Below the pieces are notes generated by a model. The model saw only the letters and a program-made list of their open reading frames with translations, made no database searches and had not been told where the DNA came from. A program made the translations under genes and the position numbers. Positions 51,374 to 59,601 of a stretch of 64,000 bases of DNA are shown here, one piece after another; the first letter of the stretch is position 1, and every line of letters starts with the position of its first letter. This stretch comes from Chengkuizengella sp. SCS-71B (GTDB lineage: Bacteria; Bacillota; Bacilli; Paenibacillales; KCTC-33759), in assembly GCF_040100845.1 (NCBI RefSeq), contig NZ_JAZHSH010000001.1, forward strand, positions 1,302,001 through 1,366,000, given 5' to 3'.

Positions 51374-51799
51374 ATGGCTGAAAAAAAGTTAGTATATTTT
51401 TTATGTACAGGCAATTCATGTAGATCTCAGATGGCAGATGGGTTTTTAAAAGCACTTGGAAGTGAAAAGTATCAGGTGAAAAGTGCTGGTTTGGAAGCAC
51501 ACGGTTTAAATCCACGTGCTGTCCAAGTAATGAAAGATGCAGGCGTTGACATTAGCAGCAATAGTTCTGATGTCATTGATCCTGAAATATTAAATAGAGC
51601 AGATTATGTCATCACATTGTGTGGACATGCTGATGAACATTGCCCTGTCATTTCAAATAAAAATGTGATCAAATGGCACTGGGGATTTGATGATCCAGCT
51701 AAAGCAACCGGAACAGAAGAAGAAATAATGGATCAATTTAAAGAAGTAAGAGATGCGATTAAAAATAGAATTGCATCATTTGTGGAAACAGGCAATTAA
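51374..51799 (+). CDS. arsC: Arsenate reductase, thioredoxin-coupled type
   Basis: Reduces arsenate to arsenite using thioredoxin; related to low-molecular-weight protein tyrosine phosphatases. In 141 residues it keeps the P-loop [11 protein letters not shown] with nucleophilic Cys near residue 11, and the resolving pair in CGHADEHC (near 83 and 90). AAGGAG precedes ATG 51374; the longer frame from 51314 lacks a site and adds a non-family N-terminus. It lies 63 bases after argS. No arsenite pump or arsR is directly adjacent, although an ArsR-fold regulator and a thioredoxin lie within 3 kb. Confidence 0.9.
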   Translation: MAEKKLVYFLCTGNSCRSQMADGFLKALGSEKYQVKSAGLEAHGLNPRAVQVMKDAGVDISSNSSDVIDPEILNRADYVITLCGHADEHCPVISNKNVIKWHWGFDDPAKATGTEEEIMDQFKEVRDAIKNRIASFVETGN

Positions 51800-51822
51800 A
51801 AAATAAGGAAAATGAGGTATAT

Positions 51823-51881
51823 AAAATAGAGGAAAAGATGTGAATCCTGATCCATATTAGGTACGTCCTCCTCTATTTTTT
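51823..51881 (+). terminator. Terminator after arsC
   Basis: AAAATAGAGGA (51823-51833) pairs with TCCTCTATTTT (51869-51879) and ends in a T run, between arsC and the convergent map gene. The A-rich 5' side may allow it to act both ways. Confidence 0.75.
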
Positions 51882-51907
51882 TATGTTTTAGAATGTAGTG
51901 AAAATCT

Positions 51908-52654
51908 TTATAATTCTGTTAAAATGAAAGGTCCATTTTTTGTTATTGCTAAGGTATGTTCATATTGTGTGGATAAGGAGCCGTCTGTTGTTCGGGCCGT
52001 CCATCCATCATCATCTAATTTACAATATGGCGCTCCTATATTTAACATTGGTTCAATGGTTATAACCATACCTTCCTCTAAATAGGCCCCCTGGTCTGCT
52101 GGACCATAGTGTGGAATAAATGGATCTTCATGCATCTTTTTACCGATTCCATGCCCCGCAAACTCTTTCACTACACTATAGTTTTTTGATTCTGAGAATG
52201 TTTGAATAGCATGAGATATGTCTCCAACACGATTTCCAACTTGAGCTTGTTCAATACCTACATTAAGTGCCTCTAATGTTGTATCTAACAATTTTTGTGC
52301 ATCTTCTGAAATTTTTCCTACTGAATAACTCCACGCTGAATCAGCTAACCAACCATTTAAATTCACAACAAAATCAATCGTTACAATATCTCCTTCTTGA
52401 AGAGGTATTTCATTAGGGAATCCATGACAGATGACGTCATTTACTGAACCACAAGTAGCATATGGATAACCTTGAAAACCTTTTTGTTCTGGTGTAGCTC
52501 CGTGATCATGCAAATATTTTTCAACAAAAGCATCTATTTCTAAAGTTGAGATACCAGGTTTAATTAATTTACTAACTTGTTGATGGCACTCCGCTAATAA
52601 GATACCTGACTCTCTCATCAACAATATTTCATTTTTGTTCTTTAATCGAATCAT
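51908..52654 (-). CDS. map: Methionine aminopeptidase, type I
   Basis: Removes the N-terminal methionine from nascent proteins. At 248 residues it has the usual type I length. Metal and substrate residues are in place: His in ICHGFP, Asp in VTIDFVV and ADSAWSYSVG, His in EFAGHGIGKKMHEDP, Glu in ITIEPM and in QYEHTLAITK. AAGGAG leaves 8 bases to ATG 52654; the TTG at 52660 is less likely. It stands alone rather than in the ribosomal-protein cluster, so it may be a second copy. Confidence 0.92.
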   Translation of the reverse strand: MIRLKNKNEILLMRESGILLAECHQQVSKLIKPGISTLEIDAFVEKYLHDHGATPEQKGFQGYPYATCGSVNDVICHGFPNEIPLQEGDIVTIDFVVNLNGWLADSAWSYSVGKISEDAQKLLDTTLEALNVGIEQAQVGNRVGDISHAIQTFSESKNYSVVKEFAGHGIGKKMHEDPFIPHYGPADQGAYLEEGMVITIEPMLNIGAPYCKLDDDGWTARTTDGSLSTQYEHTLAITKNGPFILTEL

Positions 52655-52738
52655 CTTCAAAACTCCTTATTAAATTTTGATTTTTGAGACATGAAGTTTG
52701 ATTATATTATGAAAGGTATCAATGAGATGTTCCTTTAT

Positions 52739-52754
52739 TGTGAAATACTTAACT
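52739..52754. promoter_or_regulatory. Crp/Fnr-like half-conserved site upstream of the glutaredoxin-crp unit
   Basis: TTGTGAAATACTTAAC keeps the left TGTGA half of a Crp/Fnr palindrome and shares the longer context TGTGAAATA...TTTAAATG with the site at 53778. It lies about 100 bases before the glutaredoxin start. Confidence 0.4.
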
Positions 52755-52853
52755 TATTTAAATGGTTATCTATTTTATATTTAAATTAGAACTTATTTTT
52801 GAGATGAATATAAAGTATGGTATGTTTAATAAATATAAAGGGTGGTATTAAAG

Positions 52854-53090
52854 ATGAACATACAGCTATATATCAGCGATCATTGTATTGCCTGTGAAGA
52901 AGTGATCGATTATTTTAATGAAAAGAAAATAAAATATGAATTGATTAACGTAACACACGATCAAGAGCGATTTGATGAAGTACTCCGATTAGGAGGGATT
53001 GCCACGCCATTAATCGTATGGAATGGAGAGGTTATATACACGTTTGATCCTAATAAGTTTGAAACGATTTTGGAGGGAAAAGATGGATAA
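52854..53090 (+). CDS. Glutaredoxin family protein
   Basis: Small redox protein of 78 residues with a thioredoxin fold and CIAC as active-site CxxC (residues 11-14), followed by the family's cis-proline segment (GIATPLIVWNGE). The start ATG 52854 follows AAAGGGTGG; a GTG at 52842 falls inside that site. It overlaps the Crp-family gene by 8 bases, so the two are translationally coupled, suggesting a redox-linked regulator. Confidence 0.85.
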   Translation: MNIQLYISDHCIACEEVIDYFNEKKIKYELINVTHDQERFDEVLRLGGIATPLIVWNGEVIYTFDPNKFETILEGKDG

Positions 53091-53769
53091 ATTATCGTAT
53101 TTATCTCAAATAAGTGTTTTTGATGAACTACCGAAGGAAGACTTGATGGAGCTTGATAAAATGGCTCCGATGTCAACCATTAAAAAAAATACAATTATAC
53201 AAACACCTGAGAAATATCGTGAAGGTATGTATTTTCTTAAGGAAGGCAAATTAAGACTTTATAAAATTAATTCAGAAGGAAAGCAGTTTACTTTAGGTAT
53301 TTTAGGTAAAGGAAATGTATTTGGAGAAATTGATTCTTTTTCATTTGGTACAAAGGATGTTTTTATTGAAACAATAGAGGATTCATTATTATGTTCTTTA
53401 AGTAAAACTCATTTCGAACAATTTATTGAGAAATATCCAAAAGTAGCTTTAAGACTTTTAAAAGCTTTAAGTGATCGTTTAAGAGAACGAGATGCAATGC
53501 TGGAAAAACTCGCTTTTGGAGATATTCGTACACGTATTTTACATTTATTGCTTAAACTTTCAGAGCAGTTTGGCATTAAAGAGGGAGATTATTATAAAAT
53601 TGATTTGCCACTAACTCATCAAGAGTTAGCAAACATGATTGGGGCCACGAGAGAATCCGTTAGTGTGTTGTTAAAGGATTTAGTGAAAGAAGAAATCATA
53701 CGTACAGGTAGAAAATCTATTCATCTTAAAATGGAATTAGCACAAGAACATTTAGAATTAAGCGGGTAG
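53083..53769 (+). CDS. Crp/Fnr-family transcriptional regulator
   Basis: Regulator of 228 residues. The N-terminal cyclic-nucleotide-binding-type barrel spans about 10-125 (EGMYFLKEGKLRLYKI, GKGNVFGEIDSF) and a C-terminal winged helix follows (LTHQELANMIGATRESVSVLLKDL). The few cysteines do not form an Fnr-type iron-sulfur cluster set, so the sensed signal is unknown. GGAGG is 6 bases before ATG 53083, inside the end of the glutaredoxin gene. TGTGA-type sites precede its own unit and the thioredoxin gene. Confidence 0.88.
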   Translation: MDKLSYLSQISVFDELPKEDLMELDKMAPMSTIKKNTIIQTPEKYREGMYFLKEGKLRLYKINSEGKQFTLGILGKGNVFGEIDSFSFGTKDVFIETIEDSLLCSLSKTHFEQFIEKYPKVALRLLKALSDRLRERDAMLEKLAFGDIRTRILHLLLKLSEQFGIKEGDYYKIDLPLTHQELANMIGATRESVSVLLKDLVKEEIIRTGRKSIHLKMELAQEHLELSG

Positions 53770-53777
53770 TTCATCAA

Positions 53778-53793
53778 TGTGAAATATCTTACA
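53778..53793. promoter_or_regulatory. Crp/Fnr-type operator upstream of thioredoxin
   Basis: TGTGAAATATCTTACA matches TGTGA-N6-TCACA with one mismatch, 84 bases before the thioredoxin start and directly after the Crp-family gene. A related sequence lies at 52739. Confidence 0.55.
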
Positions 53794-53876
53794 GAATTTA
53801 AATGAAATACTCAATATAATATGAATATAAATAAAAGTTATATAAATACAAAATACACTTTAAAGGAGTGGGAGAG

Positions 53877-54194
53877 ATGGGAGCAGTCGTTTTAAATAAA
53901 GAAAACTTTGATCAAACCATATCACATGGAGTTACTTTAGTTGATTTTTGGGCTCCTTGGTGTGGTCCTTGTAAAATCCAATTACCTATAGTAGATGAAT
54001 TAGCTGAAGAGTTAAAAGGGAAAGTAACTGTTGGTAAAGTGAATGTGGATGAAAATTCTGAATTAGCTGCAATATATGCAGTACAAAGCATCCCTACATT
54101 GTTAATATTTCAAAATGGTGAGGTCGTTGATAAAATGATCGGGCTACAAAGTAAGGATGTTTTAACTGAAAAACTAACTCAATCCATTAGTTAA
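53877..54194 (+). CDS. trxA: Thioredoxin
   Basis: Cytoplasmic disulfide reductase of 105 residues with the standard WAPWCGPCK active site (near residues 26-34) and cis-proline (SIPTLLIF). AAAGGAG is 8 bases before ATG 53877; a GTG at 53868 overlaps it. It probably serves as electron donor to the ArsC-type reductase nearby, although many thioredoxins exist per genome. The Crp-type site upstream suggests control by the neighbouring regulator. Confidence 0.92.
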   Translation: MGAVVLNKENFDQTISHGVTLVDFWAPWCGPCKIQLPIVDELAEELKGKVTVGKVNVDENSELAAIYAVQSIPTLLIFQNGEVVDKMIGLQSKDVLTEKLTQSIS

Positions 54195-54212
54195 TAATGA
54201 AGATGTAAAAAT

Positions 54213-54270
54213 GAAGAGATTGTTTTATAAGTAGTTGTATGAACTTATAAAATAAACTCTTCTTTTTTTT
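54213..54270 (+). terminator. Terminator after thioredoxin
   Basis: GAAGAG and TTTTATAAG (54213-54231) pair with CTTATAAAA and CTCTTC (54244-54262) with a small internal loop, followed by eight T. It separates trxA from the convergent ArsR gene. Confidence 0.85.
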
Positions 54271-54284
54271 ACAAACTATTTTTA

Positions 54285-54977
54285 TTATATACTGTAGTCT
54301 AATCCTAAACTGTCCTTTAACATGTTAGTCCCTTCTTCAGTAAGTTGGACAGATCTATTAGTTGTTGATTTGACTATCCATTTTTGTTCCATGAAATGAG
54401 TAGCAATGGCTGCTCCTAACCATCCTGATATATGATATCGTCTCTCGCTCCAATCTAAACAAGGCTTTGCAAAAACTCTACGACTTTTACCCACATTATG
54501 AATCATAATTCCTAGGTCTTCAAACCATTCTTCTCCTTTTTTTGTAACTTCATATAGATCATTTTTTAAGATGATTAAATCTTGTTTTAATAATGCTTCA
54601 GTGATGTTCACTCCTAATTCACCAGCTAAATGATCATAACAAGTTCGAGCTAAGCGAACTTGCTTCATTTGGTCAGATTGCTTTAACGAACGAATTTGAA
54701 CCGGGGGCGCTATAGTACCTAACTTTTCAATGATTTCTGCAACTTGTTCATTAGCTAATTTATAATAGCGGTGTCTTCCAAATTGTTCTACTTTAAGTAA
54801 ATTTCCTTCCACTAATTTTGATAGATGTGAACTTACTGTAGGGTGTGATACCTTTGCTTTATAAGCTAATTCACCTGCTGGAAGTGCTTGTCCCCCCATT
54901 AATGATTCTAAAATGATAGCCCGAGTCGGTTCAGAAATTAGTTTAGCAATATATGAGATATTCGGATATGCATTCAT
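54285..54977 (-). CDS. ArsR-family winged-helix regulator
   Basis: Transcriptional regulator of 230 residues. The N-terminal ArsR winged helix (about 1-80) reads ISEPTRAIILESLMGGQALPAGELAYKAKVSHPTVSSHLSKL, followed by a longer C-terminal region seen in YczG-like members that resembles a second winged helix. The metal-binding ELCVCDL-type motif is missing, so it is probably not an arsenic sensor. ATG 54977 matches the family start (MNAYPNISYIA-like); an upstream ATG at 55016 would leave only 26 bases to the divergent DinB gene. The DinB-family gene opposite may be its target. Confidence 0.8.
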   Translation of the reverse strand: MNAYPNISYIAKLISEPTRAIILESLMGGQALPAGELAYKAKVSHPTVSSHLSKLVEGNLLKVEQFGRHRYYKLANEQVAEIIEKLGTIAPPVQIRSLKQSDQMKQVRLARTCYDHLAGELGVNITEALLKQDLIILKNDLYEVTKKGEEWFEDLGIMIHNVGKSRRVFAKPCLDWSERRYHISGWLGAAIATHFMEQKWIVKSTTNRSVQLTEEGTNMLKDSLGLDYSI

Positions 54978-55042
54978 ATTTCGATGATACCCTAAATGAT
55001 AATTGGTTACAATCATGTTTATAAACGTAAAGGAGGAATTAG

Positions 55043-55516
55043 ATGAATTCTATTGATTTAGTGATCATGAATTTAAAAGAAACAAGGAGACGTTCTATCA
55101 AATTATGGAATGCTCTTCCAGATGAATGGATTGATTGGAAACCAGATCACAAAGCCATGTCATTTGGTGAAATGATTCGCCATGTTTGGGGAGGCAGTTA
55201 TGGTTATCATATGATTTTAAAAAATAATGGATCTTTAAAAGAAGAACTGTGCAGACCTTATGATCAGGAACCAATTGTTTCAGTCCAAAAAGAGATTGAG
55301 TTGTCAAAACCATATTTTGATGACTTTATACAGTATGTAATGTCACTATCAACAGAAGAATTATCAACTAGAGTAATTGATAGAAGTGATGTTAATTATA
55401 AGCGCTATTTGGGGGATATGCTTTTACGGATAGCTTATCATGATTCTGTTCATACGGGTCAATTTCTACAATACTTAAGAATGATAGGGTTAGAAAGGCC
55501 ATTGATATGGGACTGA
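55043..55516 (+). CDS. DinB family protein
   Basis: Four-helix-bundle metalloprotein of 157 residues of the DinB/YfiT-like superfamily. Metal-binding histidines are visible in MIRHVWGG and AYHDSVHTGQ. Related proteins are thiol-dependent transferases or of unknown activity. AAAGGAGG precedes ATG 55043. It is divergent from the ArsR-type regulator. Confidence 0.82.
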   Translation: MNSIDLVIMNLKETRRRSIKLWNALPDEWIDWKPDHKAMSFGEMIRHVWGGSYGYHMILKNNGSLKEELCRPYDQEPIVSVQKEIELSKPYFDDFIQYVMSLSTEELSTRVIDRSDVNYKRYLGDMLLRIAYHDSVHTGQFLQYLRMIGLERPLIWD

Positions 55517-55552
55517 GTTTAATAAAATATATTTAACTTATGCAAGCGTGTT

Positions 55553-55590
55553 TAAAAGTCGATCTGTTGTTTGAAATGGAATCGACTTTT
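55553..55590 (+). terminator. Terminator after the DinB gene
   Basis: AAAAGTCGAT (55553-55562) pairs perfectly with ATCGACTTTT (55581-55590), followed by TCTG. Confidence 0.75.
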
Positions 55591-55759
55591 TCTGAGTATT
55601 TATTATGTAAATAATTACAAAATAGTAAGTGTAATGTATAATAAAAAAATAAACTACCAATTTATGTTGTAAAAGTATCTTTTAGGAACTCCCCTCTTGT
55701 ATATAATGAGAATTTAAGTATTGAAAATCTATCTTGATTAGGAAAAGGTGAGTAATATT

Positions 55760-56047
55760 ATGGATAAAGCTAGAAGAACGCTTCAAAGTTTTTTTTATGA
55801 AAGAGAGTGGGAAAATTGTGAGTTCAAAGTCTTATATAATGATAAACCCCATTATATTAATATGGACTCTTTAATAGATTTAATAGTTGACCATACGCAT
55901 CCAGAAATGCAACAGAAGGTATATGAAACAATGATTGATATTGAAAAAAAGGATGGAAATATGAATGCTTTTTTGAAACATTTATATAAAATTTATTTAA
56001 TTTCACACTATCATGGGAAATCAAATCAATATTATATCGTTTTCTAA
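55760..56047 (+). CDS. Hypothetical protein, 95 residues
   Basis: I do not recognise this protein. It is mostly helical by composition, rich in aromatic and charged residues (SFFYEREWENCEFKVLYND, then IDLIVDHTHPEMQQKVYETM), without a signal peptide or membrane helix. AAAGGTGAG precedes ATG 55760; a GTG start at 55748 falls inside that site. It stands alone; a hairpin follows at 56081-56120 (GAAGTC..CACCT with AGGTGACTTC). Confidence 0.7.
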   Translation: MDKARRTLQSFFYEREWENCEFKVLYNDKPHYINMDSLIDLIVDHTHPEMQQKVYETMIDIEKKDGNMNAFLKHLYKIYLISHYHGKSNQYYIVF

Positions 56048-56080
56048 AAATTTTATGAAAGGTAAGGAAATGAATTGAAA

Positions 56081-56120
56081 GAAGTCGTCACCTCCAAACT
56101 AAATGAAGGTAGGTGACTTC
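56081..56120. terminator. Hairpin between the 95-residue gene and the YheCD gene
   Basis: GAAGTC and CACCT (56081-56093, two-base bulge) pair with AGGTGACTTC (56111-56120). There is no clear T run, so terminator function is probable but weak. Confidence 0.5.
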
Positions 56121-56169
56121 TAGGTGAAATCCTTGTTATTAAAAAAAAAATAAAGAAATGTGCTATTTT

Positions 56170-57150
56170 TTAATGATCATAAATCATTAAATTTTTTTTA
56201 GAATATTTCTTCTTTAAGCGTTTAAACTCTTTACCAATAGGCTTTAACTTTTTAGGTTTATAATTAGAATTATGCTGTACCTTAATGTTTGTTGTACTTT
56301 TACTCTGGCTAATACTCCATTTTCTCCGTTTGTCTATTGTCTTCCTTTTTTTCTCTTTTTGGTTTAAAGAATAATTTTTACCGAGAGCTTTTCTATACTC
56401 CAACATTTTTTCAAAGATGGTTTTATCTTTTAAACGAGTAAATGGGATTATATCAGGTTTCGTATTTACTTCCAAGATCCAAGGATAAAGCTTTTGATCT
56501 AGTGCAATATCTATCCCGTTTTCTTTAATGTTTGGAAAAGCTTTATTCATTTGTTTTGCTGTTTCCACTCCGACTTTTTTTAGTGTGTTTATTAAGGCTT
56601 CTTTTTCATTTTTATTTGTACAAAAATGATCTAACAGTTCATCAATATCACAAACCCTCCCCCCACTACTTATATTAGTTACTATTTTTTTAGGATGAGA
56701 TAATCTAACAAGAATTCCAGTTACCTCCCATTCAGATTGATAATTTTGTTGTACCATGACCCTTATGTCTGCATAACAGTCATTATATTTGATCATATCG
56801 ATTCCTTTTTGTACGATATGCAACCGTTTTGAACTTTTAATATGTTCGTCTAGATCTTTATATAATGTTGTATATTCATAGTAAGATTTTATATTTAGAT
56901 CGTTCTGTATTTCATAGATTGTTTTTTCATTTTGAATTCTTTTTTGAATTTTCATTACACCTTTTCCGGAAGAGCCTCTACTTGGTTTAACATATACTAC
57001 AATATGTTTTTCCAGCATTTCATTTAAACTCTCATAACTTACTTTATTTGTTTCGGGAATATATTTTTTTAAGTCTAGTTTATTTATCAAAACTAATGTT
57101 TTTTTCCATTTGCTTGAAACGTATTTTTTATTATTTTGTTTTAAATCCAT
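56170..57150 (-). CDS. YheC/YheD-type ATP-grasp protein (spore-coat associated)
   Basis: ATP-grasp protein of about 326 residues. The nucleotide-binding segments are HIVVYVKPSRGSSGKGVMKI, then DIRVMVQQN, and the metal-binding WILEVNTKPD. B. subtilis YheC and YheD are associated with the endospore coat, so this gene supports a spore-forming host. The start is uncertain: ATG 57150 lies 14 bases after AAAGGAG, whereas ATG 57213 is further upstream without a site. The C-terminal 60 residues are very basic (KEKKRKTIDKRRKW, KRLKKKYSKKNL), unlike the core. Confidence 0.8.
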   Translation of the reverse strand: MDLKQNNKKYVSSKWKKTLVLINKLDLKKYIPETNKVSYESLNEMLEKHIVVYVKPSRGSSGKGVMKIQKRIQNEKTIYEIQNDLNIKSYYEYTTLYKDLDEHIKSSKRLHIVQKGIDMIKYNDCYADIRVMVQQNYQSEWEVTGILVRLSHPKKIVTNISSGGRVCDIDELLDHFCTNKNEKEALINTLKKVGVETAKQMNKAFPNIKENGIDIALDQKLYPWILEVNTKPDIIPFTRLKDKTIFEKMLEYRKALGKNYSLNQKEKKRKTIDKRRKWSISQSKSTTNIKVQHNSNYKPKKLKPIGKEFKRLKKKYSKKNLMIYDH

Positions 57151-57431
57151 TGTTGGAATTACATCTCCTTTATTTTGCTGAGAAATTATTTTGAAATTTA
57201 AAAAATAATCCATAAAGTGGTTTTTTTGAAACTAAGAATAATTTATTGTACGTTGCAGCACGCATGATTGCATGTTTCATGGCCTATTTTAAATGATTAA
57301 TTTTTACAAAAATTAAATAAACTGAATATTCATAAAAAATTATTTCAGTATGTTTAATTGTGCAATCAATTGAGGGCTTATCTTTTAGTGAGGGATTAAA
57401 TCCCCTAAAGTCAAATTAAAGACTTAAAAGA

Positions 57432-57466
57432 GAAAACAAAAAAACACCAATAAAATCTGGTGTTTT
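57432..57466 (-). terminator. Terminator of the Lsm-like gene
   Basis: AAAACACCA (57441-57449) pairs with TGGTGTTTT (57458-57466), with a T-rich minus-strand tail. Confidence 0.75.
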
Positions 57467-57491
57467 ATTTTGAGAAGTTAATATGTTTTAA

Positions 57492-57836
57492 TTAAATTAA
57501 CAATAATACAATTACTAGTAACAGGAATAGAGATAATACGAGGATGCCTCCTCCTCCAAAAAAGAAGCGGTTATTTTGCTGTGGATAATATTGTTGTTGT
57601 GGATAGTAGTGTTGTTGCGGATAGTGATGATGATTTGTGTTGGAGATTTGTAAATATAAATTATCTTGATCAACATTCACGATCGTTCCCTCAAATATTT
57701 GTCCATGTATAGTTTGAATTCTGACGGGTTTATTCATATGCTGCACCGCAATGTTATATGCTTTTTTTTTATAATTTTGCATAAATTCGACCTCTTGTCT
57801 AGAGGCTTGTAAAACGGTTTGCTCTTGTCGGTACAT
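57492..57836 (-). CDS. Small Lsm-like protein with HYYPQQ repeats and C-terminal membrane helix
   Basis: Protein of 114 residues. Residues 35-68 resemble an Lsm/SM-like beta strand pattern (KPVRIQTIHGQIFEGTIVNVDQDNLYLQI). Next comes a His/Tyr/Pro/Gln-rich stretch with HYYPQQ-type repeats (about 70-88), then FFFGGGG and a hydrophobic tail (ILVLSLFLLLVIVLLLI) that should sit in a membrane. GAGGAGG precedes ATG 57836. Similar Lsm-plus-QYP proteins occur in spore-forming Bacillales, where I would place it as a possible spore or membrane protein, but no function is known. Confidence 0.7.
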   Translation of the reverse strand: MYRQEQTVLQASRQEVEFMQNYKKKAYNIAVQHMNKPVRIQTIHGQIFEGTIVNVDQDNLYLQISNTNHHHYPQQHYYPQQQYYPQQNNRFFFGGGGILVLSLFLLLVIVLLLI

Positions 57837-57926
57837 ACTAAATCCTCCTCACCTCAATATACTTATATGTATTTGCCTAAGTGTGGTGATATGATGAAAA
57901 TTTTTTAGATGAAAGGATGTATACAT

Positions 57927-58841
57927 ATGAAAATTGCCATAACTGGTGGTACTGGATTTATAGGAAAATATTTAACACATTATTTTTTATCGCAAAATCA
58001 TAAAGTTTATATATTAACACGTAAACCTGATGCTTATGATTCAGATGATAACAACCTTAAATATATTGGCTGGTCAGTTGACTCTATAAGTTCATTAAGA
58101 GATAAACTGGAGGGGATGGATGTATTTATCAATTTAGCCGGTGAATCTATTAATAATGGTCGATGGACAGAGCAACAAAAGGAGAGAATTATTAACACTC
58201 GATTACAAGTTACAGATACGCTCTTGAAATTATTTAAAGACTTAAATGATACACCAAAATTATTTATCAACGCATCAGCTGTCGGGTACTATGGTACATC
58301 ATTAAATAAAACCTATACAGAAAAAGATATTTCTACAAGTGATGATTTTTTAGCTAAAACAGTTCAAGAATGGGAAAAACATGCTTCAATAGCAAAGAAT
58401 TTAGGAATTCGTACTGTTTACGCTCGTTTCGGTATTGTATTAGACAAACAAGAGGGTGCCTTACCTAAGATGGTTTTACCGTATAAATTTTTTGTTGGAG
58501 GGAAGGTAGGTACAGGTAAACAATGGTTATCGTGGATTCATATTAAAGATGTTGTAAATTTAATGAATTTTATTATGCATAATGAAGAAATTGAGGGTGC
58601 GGTGAATTTTACTACTCCTTTCCCAATACAAATGGATGGATTTGGAAAAACAATTGGAGAAGTACTTGGTCGTCCACATTATCTTCCTGCTCCTAGTTTT
58701 GCATTAAAAATGATTTTAGGTGAGATGAGCACATTAGTTTTAGACGGTCAGAAGGTGCTACCTAATAAAGCTCAACAATTGGGATTTAAGTTTGAATTTC
58801 CTACTTTAAGAGAAACCTTAACAGATATTTACCGTACATAA
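57927..58841 (+). CDS. TIGR01777 family NAD(P)-binding protein (second copy)
   Basis: Extended short-chain dehydrogenase-like protein of 304 residues, full length for the family. GGTGFIGKYL is the nucleotide-binding motif; INLAGESINNGRWTEQQKERI, INASAVGYYG and WLSWIHIKDVV are family hallmarks. AAAGGATG leaves 7 bases to ATG 57927; an ATG at 57909 overlaps that site. It closely resembles the epimerase-like gene at 42348-43262 in layout but keeps the canonical GYYG. It is one base from the convergent toxin gene. Confidence 0.87.
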   Translation: MKIAITGGTGFIGKYLTHYFLSQNHKVYILTRKPDAYDSDDNNLKYIGWSVDSISSLRDKLEGMDVFINLAGESINNGRWTEQQKERIINTRLQVTDTLLKLFKDLNDTPKLFINASAVGYYGTSLNKTYTEKDISTSDDFLAKTVQEWEKHASIAKNLGIRTVYARFGIVLDKQEGALPKMVLPYKFFVGGKVGTGKQWLSWIHIKDVVNLMNFIMHNEEIEGAVNFTTPFPIQMDGFGKTIGEVLGRPHYLPAPSFALKMILGEMSTLVLDGQKVLPNKAQQLGFKFEFPTLRETLTDIYRT

Positions 58842-58842
58842 A

Positions 58843-59250
58843 TTATGAATCTAAACGATGTTTTGAATGACTTTTAATAATTGAAGCAATTTTGTTTAGA
58901 TTGTATTTATGATTCACCATATTTACTGTTAGATCGGCAGCTTTTTTTGGATTCATTAAAAAATCATAACCATTATAATCTAAAAATAACACCAAACATG
59001 CGAAGGCAGTTCTTTTATTTGCATTTTGAAATGCATGATTTTTTGCTAAGCTTTCAAATAATGCAGCTGCTTTATCAAATATAGAAGGATAGGCATCTTT
59101 TCCAAAAAGAGTATGTTGAGGTCTGAATATGGCTGATTCCAGTAGGGTATGATCTTTAATACCAACTTGTTCTTGTGGACTATATTGATTGATCAGCAGT
59201 TCATTTACTGCAATAACTTCTGGAATGGTTAGGAATTCAATATTACTCAT
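58843..59250 (-). CDS. doc: Doc-type toxin (Fic fold)
   Basis: Death-on-curing toxin of 135 residues that, by family precedent, phosphorylates EF-Tu. The catalytic Doc motif is intact as HAFQNANKRTAF (about residues 70-81), following the ESLAKNH helix. The start lies 1 base after the antitoxin stop; AAAGGAC inside the antitoxin's end serves as binding site. Family members usually pair with Phd, whereas the upstream gene here is AbrB/MazE-like. Confidence 0.9.
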   Translation of the reverse strand: MSNIEFLTIPEVIAVNELLINQYSPQEQVGIKDHTLLESAIFRPQHTLFGKDAYPSIFDKAAALFESLAKNHAFQNANKRTAFACLVLFLDYNGYDFLMNPKKAADLTVNMVNHKYNLNKIASIIKSHSKHRLDS

Positions 59251-59251
59251 T

Positions 59252-59497
59252 TTAGCGGTCCTTTAATTCTTTAAATGTTTCATCATATTGATCTACTATT
59301 TTCTGCATGGATTTTAGAAACTTTGGATTAAATCCCTTTGGTAAATCGACTTTATTTGTTTTTTTAATCGTAATTGTTTCCTCTTTTTCATCTACTACTA
59401 CAGATACGTTATCACCTAAATCAGCATTAATTTTTTTCAAAGCGTCTGTCATTGTAACACCAAGACTATTTCCTATTTTTGTTACTTTACGATCCAT
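59252..59497 (-). CDS. AbrB/MazE-type antitoxin
   Basis: Antitoxin of 81 residues. A swapped-hairpin AbrB DNA-binding domain fills residues 1-48 (RKVTKIGNSLGVTMTDALKKI), followed by an acidic and hydrophobic tail (FLKSMQKIVDQYDETFKELKDR) likely to neutralise the toxin. GAAAGGAAG precedes ATG 59497. The perfect 24-base palindrome 30 bases upstream is its likely operator. Confidence 0.87.
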   Translation of the reverse strand: MDRKVTKIGNSLGVTMTDALKKINADLGDNVSVVVDEKEETITIKKTNKVDLPKGFNPKFLKSMQKIVDQYDETFKELKDR

Positions 59498-59526
59498 TTC
59501 TTTTCTTCCTTTCAAATCACATTTTG

Positions 59527-59550
59527 TTATAATTGTTATAACAATTATAA
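59527..59550. promoter_or_regulatory. 24-bp perfect palindrome at the toxin-antitoxin promoter
   Basis: Left half TTATAATTGTTA is followed directly by its reverse complement TAACAATTATAA. It contains TATAAT on both strands, so repressor binding would cover the -10 element, as expected for autoregulation by the antitoxin/toxin complex. Confidence 0.8.
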
Positions 59551-59601
59551 TTTATTTGGATAACAATGTAAATGAAGATAACTTTGGGAAGAGGTATTGA
59601 T

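Noticed and set aside
54285-54977. ArsR-fold regulator considered as the arsenic sensor for arsC
   Set aside because: It lacks the ELCVCDL-type metal motif, has a long C-terminal extension and is divergent from a DinB gene rather than linked to arsC.
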